From positions 124,001 to 188,000 of the forward strand of contig WOFQ01000061.1 in assembly GCA_012184525.1 (NCBI GenBank): 64,000 bases of DNA. The letters are read 5' to 3'. This DNA comes from Xenoacremonium recifei. Taxonomy: Eukaryota > Ascomycota > Sordariomycetes > Hypocreales > Nectriaceae. The translations under genes were made by a program, and so were the position numbers. This document shows positions 46,431-57,863 of the stretch, in pieces; position 1 is the stretch's first letter, and each line of letters begins with the position of its first letter. Under the pieces are notes generated by a model that was given only the letters and a program-made list of their open reading frames with translations, made no database searches and was not told the DNA's origin.

Positions 46431-47498
46431 ATGCGGTCCTCCAAAATGATAAGCGTGGTTCAAGTTCACGCTGAGGGTGAAATAGGTGATGTGATCGTCG
46501 GCGGTGTCCTAGACGTCCCCGGAAAGACTATGTACGATAAAATGGTCCACTTCTGGACTGAGAAGGATGAGTTGCGTCAGTTGCTGCTAAACGAACCTCG
46601 AGGACGGCCGCAGAGAAATGTCAACCTCATTCTTCCGGCCTGCGATCCTCGCGCTGATGCGGGTTTCCTCATCATGGAGAGCCAGGAATACGTTCCAATG
46701 TCTGGCTCAAACACTATTTGCACAGTGACGGCTTTGTTAGAGACCGGAATGGTCGAGATGCATGAGCCGACAACTACAATCAACCTTGACACAGCTGCTG
46801 GGTTGGTTACTGCTACCGCAGACTGTGAAGCTGGCAAATGCAAAGCTGTTTCCTTTGACAACGTTCCAGCTTTTGTTTTTGCTCTGGATCTCGAAGTTGA
46901 CGTGCCTGGCCTCGGAAAGGTTTCAGTGGATGTTGCATGGGGCGGCATGATCTATGCCATCGCTAATGTGAGCTGTACCGGTTTAAAGATTGAACCTCAA
47001 AATGCGCAGAAGTTAGTTGAGTACGGGGAGAGGATCAAACGGGCTGTTCAAGCCAAGTATGATCCTGTGCATCCCGAAAATCCCGGCATTCATGGCGTCA
47101 CTAACTTCGAATTTACTGCTCCACTAGAAGAGGATGGCAATGGGAAGATGGCGTTGAACACAGTAATTGTGTCCCCGGGCCGCCATGATAGGAGTCCATG
47201 CGGAACCGGCACTTGCGCGAGAATGGCAGTGCTCCATGCTCGGGGACTACTAGCTGAAGGTGAATCCTTTCGTCACATCAGTATCATCGGGACCGAGTTC
47301 ATGAGCAAGATCCGAGGAACCACCAAAGTAGGCCAGTACGATGCGATTCTTCCAACTATCAAGGGGAGGGCTTGGATCTATGGCTTTCAACAGGTTACGC
47401 TGGATCCAACTGATCCTTTCTCCGTTGGTTTCAGGGTTGGAGATCTGTGGCATTCGCCTGATGATAGCACTCACGATGCACTTAAGGGGCTGAATTAA
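46431..47498 (+). CDS. Proline racemase / hydroxyproline epimerase / 3-hydroxyproline dehydratase family enzyme
   Basis: Single exon, 355 residues from ATG 46431. The frame is open further upstream (to 46119), but the family sequence begins at SVVQVHAEGEIGDVIVGG, so this start or the ATG at 46446 is preferred. The two catalytic positions read MSGSN (Ser91) and SPCGTGT (Cys257): the first thiol seen in classic Cys/Cys epimerases is a serine. The pyridoxal-free active site includes GRHDRSP before the second cysteine. The family interconverts L- and D-proline or 4-hydroxyproline epimers, or dehydrates trans-3-hydroxyproline. Its placement after the permease and aconitase-X suggests 3- or 4-hydroxyproline as substrate. 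Confidence 0.86.
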   Translation: MRSSKMISVVQVHAEGEIGDVIVGGVLDVPGKTMYDKMVHFWTEKDELRQLLLNEPRGRPQRNVNLILPACDPRADAGFLIMESQEYVPMSGSNTICTVTALLETGMVEMHEPTTTINLDTAAGLVTATADCEAGKCKAVSFDNVPAFVFALDLEVDVPGLGKVSVDVAWGGMIYAIANVSCTGLKIEPQNAQKLVEYGERIKRAVQAKYDPVHPENPGIHGVTNFEFTAPLEEDGNGKMALNTVIVSPGRHDRSPCGTGTCARMAVLHARGLLAEGESFRHISIIGTEFMSKIRGTTKVGQYDAILPTIKGRAWIYGFQQVTLDPTDPFSVGFRVGDLWHSPDDSTHDALKGLN

Positions 47499-48739
47499 GT
47501 CAAACAACGGGCCAGGCTGCACCTAGTCAAACAAGCAGATAAATGGTGAACTAGACCTCAAAGGTCAGAAGCCAAGTACCCCGTGGTTGTGCCGCGTATA
47601 GATAACTTATAAGTCATCCGTCTGTCCTTGTCATCAATGATATCACAAGTTCAACAACATATTCCCCAGGCCAAAATTACTCATTAGGCAAAATTTTCAT
47701 TGAGGTGGTTGATTGGCAAGGCAGCTGATACAGTTTTGTTTATCTTCTTCAATACCCCGTTAATGAATGTACTTTTGCGCGCAAGTTACACCTCTATATA
47801 GCTACCCTTTCAGAAGTCAAGAAAGATGGCTACTCTTCGGTCTCAGACGTATCGATATTGTATACGTATGCCACAATACTCGAATGTGAAACTCAAGCAT
47901 ACCAAGATCCACTTCCGTTTCTATAGCTAAGGTCCTGCCCCTCTAAGCTGGGTTGGTGCTGAGCTTGGGCTGAAGAGCAGTCAAGAGCTCAGATGAGAAG
48001 ATATTGAGATGGAACGTTTTGTTTTCTTTATTCTTCTTCTCGGTACGGCTCTCTCTCTCAATTCGGTAGAAGGCTGTTGACAGCAGCCCCGGGAAAGCCA
48101 GTATAAATTCAACCAACATCAGGTCAACTGTCAGGCTTCCCGCCGAGCTCGGCAGCAAGCCAGCATTTCTAATGCGTTGGCTGAGATGTTGACCCAGACC
48201 GCACCCCAAGTTCGCAAAACCAACACGGCTCCAAAGATTGCAAGTCCGAGGCAACACAGCAATATTTTAGACTGGTTTGTGTCACATAAAGCCTTGCTTG
48301 GGCTTAATCCAGTACAAAAGATTGTCGCAACTAATACCCGTTTTACCAATGCAATGGCCCGATAAACATGACCTTGTGGCCTGTTTCAGACCAGCATTTG
48401 TAACCGCTATCATAGCATCACAACGGCTGGCGATTTTAATCTAGCCGTATTGTTTCTAAAGACGCCGTGATTCGTCGCAGTTAGGCTATCAGCGGGGTTC
48501 GGAGGTGGTTGTGTCAGGGCGGTGTAGGGTAATTCGTTCTGCCGTCACGGCAACGGCGCTCTCAACCCCAAACGTGGATGCCTGCGTACATACCACAAGC
48601 CCTCGATGCCCACTAAATCAATGCAAGTTGCCGGCCGATTCTGATCTCAACCTGCTGCTTTATGATCAACATGAGGTATGCTGTTTCCGCGGATGCAGAA
48701 TTTAACTGACATCCTCTCCGGCCGTCCTTTCGCCCAAAG
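47499..48739. other. Intergenic region with a dispersed-repeat copy
   Basis: About 1.2 kb. Copy A of the dispersed repeat sits at 47679-47819. A small minus-strand frame at 48131-48349 with one hydrophobic segment is not supported by family resemblance. Confidence 0.35.
47679..47819 (+). repeat. Dispersed repeat, copy A
   Basis: About 140 bp similar to the sequence at 55992-56127 in the same orientation, with shared blocks such as CACCTCTATATAG, TACCCTTT, AAGGCAG and TTTTGCGC-like text. Many differences between the copies are C/T or G/A. See copy B. Confidence 0.55.
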
Positions 48740-49725
48740 ATGCCGCCTCCCGCAGCTAGGAGCACACCTGGTCCGCCGTTACCCTACAAAGTAGGGAAAT
48801 CCCTGGAGCTGAACATCCCAAGTGGAGAGGTGATCCAAGTATCTATTTTGCGCATCCATCCTGTCACTGTGTCTCCCGTCATGGAAGTGCTCATCAGAAC
48901 GGTGGATGGAGCTGAGAAGGCCGTCTTGAAACTTTTTGATCGGTGCTTTGGGGAACAACGCGAACGGCACCCATACAACAAGGAGGCGGAAGAAGCGTGG
49001 CAAAATTCCATTCGGTCAGATACGGCCGAAGCCCGGCTCAAAGATCTTCAAGATTTCGACGATTCGATCAAGAGAAAGCGATTCCGAGACGCCAATGATG
49101 GAAGCGACGACGATGATGACGACGAAGAAGGTGAGGAAGAGAATGAAGAAGACGAACTCAAAGAAAATGAAATCAACATCTTTACGATTTTCGAAAGCTC
49201 TACGAGAGGGAGGTTCGAGCGTATGCTCAACTGAAGCCGCTTCAAGGCCGAAGTATTCCTAGATTCATTAATTCGGTTGTTTACAGTCCACCGGAAGCGC
49301 CCACGGATCTTCCGGCTATGTACTTCGAGGTTCGAGGGATATTAATCGAATGCATGGATGGATTTCCCCTCTCATATCTGACGTCCTGTCTCCCTGGTCA
49401 GCCGCAGTTGTGGGAAAAAATAGTGAAAAGTGCAGTCGGTGTTGCGAGGGAGGTCAATAGAGCTGGAGTGGTTCATCATGATTGCCAACCCAGGAACATA
49501 CTAGTGGTGGATAAAGGCGAAGGCATATTCCAGCCTTGTATGATTGACTTTGCACAATGTGCCTTCAGGGAAGACTATAGGGACACGGAAGATCTAGATG
49601 ATGATAATGGTTACGCAAGTCTTGTTCATCGATGGGACAATCACGGGGCTGTCGCGGCTCTTATGAGTATGAGGATAGAGAGAGAGACTAAATATAGATT
49701 AGATGTCACGGAATTGCTGAAATAA
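48740..49725 (+). pseudogene. Kinase-like (aminoglycoside-phosphotransferase-type fold) gene with a frameshift
   Basis: The first 140 codons from ATG 48740 give the N-terminal lobe (TVDGAEKAVLKLFDRCF), then an acidic/E-D-rich stretch, after which the frame would read unrelated sequence and stop. From 49171, in a different frame, the text becomes kinase-like again: HLYDFRKLYEREVRAYAQL, IPRFINSVVY, then VVHHDCQPRNILV (catalytic HxD...N) and MIDFAQC (the metal-binding DFG-like motif), ending at 49725. No intron was found that would join the two. A true frameshift (pseudogene) or a sequencing error in the purine-rich stretch at 49100-49170 are both possible. Similar kinase-like proteins of unknown substrate are common in filamentous fungi. 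Confidence 0.7.
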
Positions 49726-50283
49726 AGCTATTTAGTTCTTCCTCCAGCCTTTAGAGCTACTGGGCGCTGAGAGGCTCACACGAGATTTAAAAAAAAAGGT
49801 TATAACTAAGTCATACTTTCAGTTAGAAGACCTAAGCTATAAGGCATATAAAATCGATATAACTATATATAATTAGTTAGATAGACTTTTATAAATCTAT
49901 AGCTTCAATCATGAGATGAGAGATAGAATATGACAGTGCTATTGCAGGCAGGCGTCTTATACCATATGAGCAGAGCTGATGGGGGCTGATGGGCGGCTGA
50001 GGGCAAGCTGATGAACAACTGAGCCGAGCCGAAGTTGAGTTGGTGAGCAAAGAGGCCGTAAAAGCGGCCACCTGTACTGAGTCACGTGCCGCTTGTGTTT
50101 CGTCTCATAAGACCAAGAGAACATCGTGGATGAATGGACGAAAATGAGTTCCCGGCACTGAAAACGCGGGACCTGACTGTATGTCGCTCTAGATCAAGGG
50201 ATACAAAGGGTGTAATAGTGTCTTTGCTAATGCAACTTCTGAGATTGAATCAGAAGTGAAGATGGTTTCTCATATTTCCATAT
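49726..50283. other. AT-rich intergenic region
   Basis: About 560 bp. The part at 49790-49910 is strongly AT-rich with TATATAA-like strings; likely degenerate repeat sequence. Nothing coding recognised. Confidence 0.35.
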
Positions 50284-53200
50284 TCAATTTTGTTTACGTT
50301 GTGGCGGGCCCAGAGGCGGAAACCCGAATATGAGAAATTTCCCAGACGCAGCGCTAATGGCGATACACGTCTTCGAGGCCCAATATTTGTCGTAACGAAA
50401 ATCATCAGAAGGCCGATATTCAGTAGGCAGCCATAGCACCTTTGATTTCCTCCAAGTAATCCAGTCTGTGCGTTTGCTCAAAGAATAGCCATACCAGGGT
50501 CTGTAGAGAGGTACCCATGCCATTCCGTCATCGTAATTCTCTAAGATGCGTAGTAGCTTCCCAGTCACCGCATCCCAGACACGAACCCCTCTTCCTCCAT
50601 CAAGGTGGTCATCCCCGGCCGTTGCTAGGTGCCGGCCGTCTGGAGAAAACGTTATGGATCGGAAGTGAATTCCCCTTCCGGAAATATTCAATGTGTACTT
50701 CACAGCCCACGTGGCTGTATCCCAAGCCCGTAGGACACGGGACCTCCCTGCGGCCAAGGTTTGTCCGTCCGGAGAAAATGCAAGAGATGAAAACCAGGAG
50801 AACGAAGTCGTATCATCCGTGAAACTGAGGGCATGCCGCAGTGATCCGGTCTTTGTGTCCCAGACCTTGACGACTTCGCTAGATGATGTTGCTAGCAGGA
50901 AACTGTCCGTAGAATATATACTTGAGGATATATAGCCGTGATGTTGCGACTGATCTTCTCGGAGTACATGCTGGAATTCTCCCGTCATAGCGTCCCAGAG
51001 ACCAATAATGTTGTTTTGTAGTAACGCCAGCTGATTCCTATCAGGAGAAAATAGAGGTCTAGAGAATCCCTGGGTAGGTTCAGGCCGCTGGGATGTTATA
51101 GTACATACCGAGAGTCCTGTGGCTGCATCCCATATTCCTGCCATATAACCCTCGCACACTGTTACAAGCGCCTGGCTATCGGGGGACCACGCCATGCATT
51201 CCACGAACGAGCTATTGACCAGGGTATGTAACAAGTCTCCTGATTCTGTGCTCCAGATAAGAACAATCTTTTCACCGTAAGCCCACAATGCCACACGCTG
51301 AGAGTCGGGAGAAAACCGAGCTTTGCAACCTGACCTGAGGCCACGCGGCACCTCGATGGATGAAATTTCTTGCCTCGTCATATCCCATATTTTGACATGT
51401 CCGTCAAGAGACTCGGAGGCCAGCAGCTGGCCGTCAGCAGAAAAACGAAGTGAGACAATTTCGCTTGAATGACCATTCAGCGCATATTGAAATGTTCCTC
51501 CATTCGATAAGTCCCATATAAGAATCTGATTATCCTTCCCGTCAGATGCAAATAACTTGCCATCAGGGGAGAATGTAACGGCGGAATTCGAAAATTGGGA
51601 ACCCTTGAGCGTATGTCTTGGCATGCCGCTCCATTTTATATCCCGGATCTGGATGTCTGAACCGCCGGTCGCTCCCCAGGCAACCAGCTGAGCATCAGGA
51701 GAAAACGCCAATGACATGACCATGGCCTTACGACCTACACGCCAGCATTGTAGCATATCGGCCTGTCTTATGTCCCAAATCGTGATGAAAGCCACATCGT
51801 AGTCTTGATGACATGTGAAGTCAGGGTCTTTTTCCTCTTTCTGTAATGATGCTATTGCCAGCAGTTGATTCCCCGGGGAAAATGCAAGCGTTGTGATAGC
51901 ACTTCAAGCATACAACCGTCAGCACATGATACAACAGACGCAGGCATTACTGACCTTCTAGCATCAATCGAGATATCTTGCATTATGTCTCCATTCGGAA
52001 TGTTCCAGATTCGGACCTTGCAGTGATTGGTCTGCAGCGCAAACATCTTACCGTCTGCAGAGAATCTTGCAACTGGTTTGTAGATGAATTCCTGTCTCTC
52101 AAAGTCTCCCTCGGTCCGAACATCTCCCTGTAACTCAATAGTGCTGTGTGGTTCCCCAGTACTTACATCCCAGACTCTGATAGGATGATCAGGAGACGCT
52201 GAATATAATCTTGGCTCATCAGCAGAGAACACGAGCCCCTGGTGATCGCCGCCTACAGGTCCAATGCTCTGCTGGTACGTTCCTGTTGCAATATCCCAGA
52301 CTTTGACCCCTCCCCCAACTCCCCCCGAAGCCAATTTGTTACTGTCAGGAGAGAACGCAATTGTGTCCATAGTCATGATGCCCGAAGGAAGGGTAGCTGA
52401 TCGAGCATAACTCTCGAGCGTGTGTAAACATGTGCTCCAATTATATCCTATTTTCGGTTTCGGATTGACCCAGCTCAGAGTCACTTGATTTTCAGACATC
52501 TTTCTGATAATACTTTTCGCCGGGGCAAAAACAAGAGCAGCGCTATAGGTCTGCAGTGGTGCCTGTTCAATTGGTGCGCGAAAGCTCTGAACAAATCGTA
52601 AAGAATCCTGGAGAAATGCCCCTAGTCTGAGACCTTTATGGCTCTATGTAGCGGCCAATGTCAGTAGAATCATGTGACACGTGAATGAAGTTGGCTTACA
52701 TCAACGAGGGTAAGAAGCCGCTTAATCAGTCCAATACTGTCCGCCATCCTCCTAAGAAGACTCAGGGCCTCGAGCCAGTGGAGAAAATGTTTCTCAAGAA
52801 ATTCAATGATCTGGTGATCATCGCTGAGTAGGGCTTCGCTGTTAGTCAAGTGATAAACCCAATATAGACAGGCGTATTGAACTTGGGGAGGTAAACAACT
52901 GTCAACCTCGCCTATTTCGACGTCCTCTCGAAGAGTTCCTGGTGAAACGAGACCACAAATGTCTTGCTTGAGGTGACCGCTGCTCGAAAGTACGTTGAGG
53001 CACTGATTCGCCAATTTCTCGTGGGTCTTCCTTTCTTCAATTGCAAATTCATGTCCTTTGTTGTTGATGAGAAAGTCTCGAAAGGACAGGTGAAATAACT
53101 TCACTGGAGCATTGGCCTTCGCTGGTATATCAAGTACCGAATGAAGCAATCCTAATCTCCCGCTAATAGCTTCTGGGCGCTTGTCAAGAAGATAAGCAAG

Positions 53201-55499
53201 ACTAGAGCGCGAGAGAGGAGTGGCAAGCAATACGATCGATCCGACAATTGCCTTAAACTCCAGGATAGCTTTATCTCGGTCATATGCATCAAGCCCCTGC
53301 AACATCTGTCCTAAGACCAGGCTGTATGTCTGTCCCAGACTCCCTCGGGGGGTATAATACTCTAGGATGGTTTGAAGTCTTGAATCTGGGCTGCCACCTG
53401 GCCTTCTGTCTTCAATGTAAAGACAGGCCGTTGATGCAAAGATGAAGAGAGGCGCCGACATGCGAACTAACTTTCCGAAGTTCTCTGCATTGGGCCAGTC
53501 TGTAGGTAGCTGCTCGGTCTCATCTGCAAAATGATTAAAATCATCTCTGATACGACTCATTCTGAACTCCAAAAAGCATTTGATATCTTCTTCTGCAACG
53601 TGATCATCCATCTGGTGGAGAACAAGATCCCGGTACGCACCGCTGGCTGCTCTGAAACCGAGCCGGATATGTTGCTCTGGCCTGCTCGTGACGAAGAACC
53701 GCAAGCCTGTAGAAATCGGGCATTGTGCCATTAGGTTTAGAATAACCTTTACGTCTCCCTCATAGTCACACTCATCCAAGGCATCGATTACTAGCACAAT
53801 CGTCTGAGTAATTCCTAATACCTTGTTCATCTCCTCGACTGGTTTGAGAACAAGTTTGTCAAATTGCTCTGTGAGGGCTTTTTCTGAGATAAAGCTGTCG
53901 GCTTGAATTGCAGTCTGAGTATACTCTCCCGTCCGTGGCTGTGTTTGGATGAGCTGGGCAGCTATTGTTGTGAAAAATCGTGCTGCGTTGCCACGGTCTC
54001 CTTCGCCCCGTTTGAAGAAAAAGCTGGCGCCAAGTGCTCCTCTCCTGTCTAATCCAGAGGCTACTGACCGAGAAATGGTTGACTTTCCAGTCCCTGCCAT
54101 TCCTTGTAGCCAATAGATGCATTTGCCTTCCGAGTTATGAACCCATTCGTATATCTCAGCTAGGATAGTAACTCGAGTGCCAGGGAGACAAGCGGTATCG
54201 TGCTCATTTGCATGGGAGTCATACGCAGCACCGGCGGCGGTGAGAAGCTTCTGCAAGATTAATTCACGTTCGATGTTCAGAAGGAGCGTACTATGAACGA
54301 GATCGTCAGTGTTGGATCAGCCGTGCAAACATTGGATGGGCAACATACCCGTGTTCTTGTTGCAACTGTTCTGCAATCTCGAGGAGTCGGTTGTTCGTTG
54401 TCCGGTTCCGATAGTTACAATATTTCTCACAGTTATCTGCCGCTCGGGCAAGTTGAACTTCGCTTGTCGCGAGATCCTCCATGTGTGCTTCTAGGTCAGT
54501 TATTTTGAGGATCGCGGTGGCCTTCTCAATCCTTCCAGATTGTTCAACTTTCAGGGTAAATCCAAGAAAAATTAAACATTCAGCGTAAGCTTGAATCAGG
54601 GAAGACTCGAGCATTTCTAAGACATCGCTAGGAGGCTGTAGTTTGGAATCGGGCTCCATATATAAACGGCGGTATAAATCGCACTGTAATGCTAAGGAGG
54701 TGGCTTTGGCAATGCCGTAGAGCAACTGGTACTTGAGCTCATGGTAGGCAGTTAAAGACTTCGAATGTCAGCAACTCTTAAGGTCAAAAGAGCTCCAAGG
54801 CCTCTTACAGTTAGGACGGCACGGATAAGCGCCCATGGAGGTGCGGCATGTACGGGATCAACGCTGACCGCTACATCGCCAACGGACACGAACTTGTTCA
54901 GGCCTTTCACTGCTTTTTCGAGGAAATCGCGGACGAAATATTCGTCTCGTCCGATCTTGACCGTCCACGCTCGTTCTTCCTTTCTAGCCCTTTGGCTCAC
55001 AATCTCTCGCTGCATATCTTCCATGATGGCCTGAGCCAGCGAACGAGGCGAACCGTTTCCAGTCGGCTTCTTTCCAAGGTTTTTAAGGATAGCAATAATC
55101 TTCGAGTCTGTATTGGAGTTCTCTACTCGTTCGAAGGCCTTGTCCCACAGCTCGAATTCGGTTGCTGCAGGCTCTGCATCCTCGCTGGCATTTGCGGCGG
55201 TCGCTCCAAGACGATTGTCTCCAGGCGTTATATGAGGATCGTTATTGCAGAGGCCTCCCGCCATCAGTTCGGCGTGTGTATCGTGGCTTTCGTTCGGGGA
55301 CAAACGACTATCTCTTGGTGATCCATGATTGCGGGGAAGTTCCGTGTCCTGGATGTGGTGGTGTTATCATCTGAAAGAGATTTCTTTTATAAAAAGAAAT
55401 TAAGTGACTTACCTGTCTACCAGGCTCTCTGGAAGCCGAATCGTCGTGAAGATGGCTTCGCAGCCAAGATCGAAGTTTTCCTTTCCTCTGCTGAGGCAT
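50284..55499 (-). CDS. NACHT-WD40 STAND protein (NWD-type NLR-like)
   Basis: Minus strand, six exons: 55499..55413, 55348..54809, 54758..54349, 54290..52700, 52643..51955, 51901..50284; 1644 residues. Residues about 85-330 match the N-terminal domain found before fungal NWD NACHT-NTPases (WDKAFERV, PWALIRAVL). The NACHT module has Walker A GMAGTGKST (about 409-417) and Walker B VLVIDALDE (about 511-519), then TSRPEQHIR. After a linker (APLQTYSAALVFAPAKS) there are about thirteen WD40 repeats, each with a KVWDxxTG-like end. Such proteins act in fungal non-self recognition and regulated cell death; the beta-propeller would sense a ligand. WD40 units look individually distinct here rather than near-identical, so this copy may not be the rapidly evolving type. 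Confidence 0.88.
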
Positions 55500-56265
55500 T
55501 TTGGAGATTACGCTTCACCAAAGCAGGGTCCTGCACCCTCTGACCTCCCTAAAAGATCTTTCGTCCAAGATAATGCGGACGGAGCCTGCAGGCTTGTCGC
55601 CCCAGCTCTAAGCCATCGAGAAGAGAGAGGCTACGCTGTATTTATCGTGAAACCGATGGAGGCAGCTGGTACTGTTCAAACAGTTGGGTTGCGCAAATGT
55701 GCAGATATAATTATGTGTGAGGGGAAAAATCAGGTTAGGCAACATCAGGCGTCCACAATCTGACAATCTTCCAGCCCGTGGGGGCCAAAACGTAAAACGC
55801 ATGATGTGCTGTCCAATCAAATCTGTTGCATAATCCTGCTCGTAAGCTGCATTCTGATTCTCATGAACTTCTCGTGTGGAACGCAATAAGCACCATAAGC
55901 ACGAATCTTTGCAGGGACGGGAAGATTTGCCTGGATCTAAGTCTCAGGGTCTTCGCGATCTAGATCAGTACTGAACGAATAAATCCAGTCTAGGCTAAAA
56001 TTCCGTATTAGATAAAATTTGCATTACGGTAATTAACCAGTAAGGCAGTTAATTCGGTTTTATTTTATTAATAAATATGTTTTTATGCGCTAGTAGCACC
56101 TCTATATAGTTACCCTTTAAGAAGGTTAATATACTGCCTTATCTGGGGGCTTTTTGATTACTTATTTCGAATATGGATGAGTGGCGTATACGGATGAGTA
56201 TTAGAAAGCGATCGGTAGTAATATATTAATAAGAGTAGCCGGAATTCTCTGAGCCAAACCATGTC
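55500..56265. other. Intergenic region with a dispersed-repeat copy
   Basis: About 770 bp, AT-rich from 55990 on. Holds copy B of the dispersed repeat. No gene recognised. Confidence 0.35.
55992..56127 (+). repeat. Dispersed repeat, copy B
   Basis: About 136 bp similar to copy A at 47679-47819; more AT-rich, consistent with C-to-T decay. The two copies lie on either side of the kinase relic and the NACHT-WD40 gene. Confidence 0.55.
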
Positions 56266-57467
56266 TCAAACATACGTCGGCGTCAGTCCATTGTTAACCT
56301 TGTTCAGCCGCTCATTCTCAACCTCAATCTGCTTCGAGCTGATATTGGCAATTGTGCGTGCCTTAACCCAGTCTTGAGCCAAGATCACATCGTCCGGATT
56401 CTCGCTGGCCAGCATTCCCTCTTTCTTGAGCACGTCACTCTTTGCTCCCCTGAGGACTGCATCATCCCCAACTCGCACGAAGTAGAGGACACCAAGCCGA
56501 TCAAGGTGCGCTTGGTCCACTGGAGGTGCGACGACACGGTGAATGCTACTTTTCAAGAAGCCGTTGGAGAGGAATTGAAGTTGGTCGGCTACATTGACGG
56601 TAATGGACTCGGGGTACGGCCGGACGTACTTCCATTCACCTTTGGGAGTCCGGACCTGAAGAGCCGTGATAGGCTGGCGAAATAGGAGCGTTAGAGAACC
56701 GAAGTCGCTATGGCCTTTGAGCCAGATATTGTCGAGCGCCTCGTTCTGTTCTGGGGTACGAGCATGATACTTCATATAACGCAGATACGAGCTGTGCTTG
56801 TCATCGTACTTGTGGATGTCAGTGAAGTGATTCTCGGGCAGATGCAGCACCATGGCAAACAGGCGGAGTAACTTCATGACGATCCCGTTGTGAATGTGCT
56901 TGCTGAACTTCTCAATTGCGCCCCAGTGGCTGGATAGGACGCTGGGATGCTGCCTTGAAGGTACATCCTTGCCGAATCTGGGGATGTTGTACACTTCGGT
57001 ATTCTCGGGTACGCCAGGTTTCACTTCCCGAAGTCCAAATGGCTTGTAGCCAATGTACTCGCCTTCGTCGAGATTTGCCAGGCATGCCATTTTGTCTTCT
57101 AATGGCAAGGCAAATAAGTCTGCTGCAATATCATACTGCTCATCGATCTCGGCCTGTGTGAGACCAAATTTGATAACGTATATGAATCCTGACTAGAGAT
57201 GTAAGCCAATTGTGTTTCGGTATATACCACATAATCATACCAATGTTCTTAAGAGCATCGTAGAGTTGTGCGGCCAGTTTCTCCTTTCCGCCGGGCGTAT
57301 CGAAGAGAGATAGATCGATGATAGCCAGGTCCACCCAATCGACTTGAGCAATCGTTAACAGCATTCGCATTAGTCAGGGACTGAAACATACACTGTTGTG
57401 TAGACTCTGGTGTCTGAGAATACGGCAGTGTGCGCACCGCGGGCACCTCGGTGTTAGTTGACGTCAT
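56266..57467 (-). CDS. 2-oxoglutarate/Fe(II)-dependent dioxygenase (isopenicillin-N-synthase-like)
   Basis: Minus strand, exons 57467..57392, 57342..57241 and 57188..56266; 366 residues. The N-terminal part has DWVDLAIIDLSLFDTPGGKEK and, made by splicing, NIGFIYVIKFGLTQAEIDEQYDIAADLFALPLEDK, the typical DIOX_N pattern. The metal triad is in GHSDFGSLT (His219, Asp221) and SIHRVV (His276). The 2-oxoglutarate side chain partner arginine lies in DRLGVLYF, but the usual RxS reads RLG, so cofactor use may differ. These enzymes hydroxylate or desaturate small molecules, often in secondary metabolism. Divergent from the YCII gene. Confidence 0.86.
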
Positions 57468-57863
57468 CGCGGCTAGTACTGCAAGTAAGAAGTGACAAAA
57501 ATTGTTTCTTTAATCACACGCTATGATTGCCTCGTCGGGGAGATTTGAGAAAGGATTATCAGGTATCTGCCATGGACTTGGCTCAGCGGATTACGTTCCG
57601 ATATAAGTGAAGTAGCCAGAATATATGTGTGTCTGGTCTCCTCACTTGACTTTGACGCCACACGGCCGGATCCCGGGCCGAGCGATAGGAGCTGGTCCGT
57701 AGTCGCCGACACAATACGGCCAATCGATTACGTGTGCCACCAGGAGGAATCGGAGGTCAGATAAAGCATTTTTAAAAAAACGTGGCAAGTGAGGGTTTAT
57801 CTGTTACTGAGTTGTTTTCTAGTCTATCTGATTCCTATCACCCTGAAACCAAGGTCAGCCAAC
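57468..57863. other. Divergent promoter region (oxygenase/YCII gene)
   Basis: About 400 bp between two divergent starts; probably a shared promoter. No TACCCCA element was seen. Confidence 0.35.

Noticed and set aside
48131..48349. Small minus-strand frame with one hydrophobic segment
   Set aside because: Only 72 codons, no family, no splice partner; chance frame is as likely.
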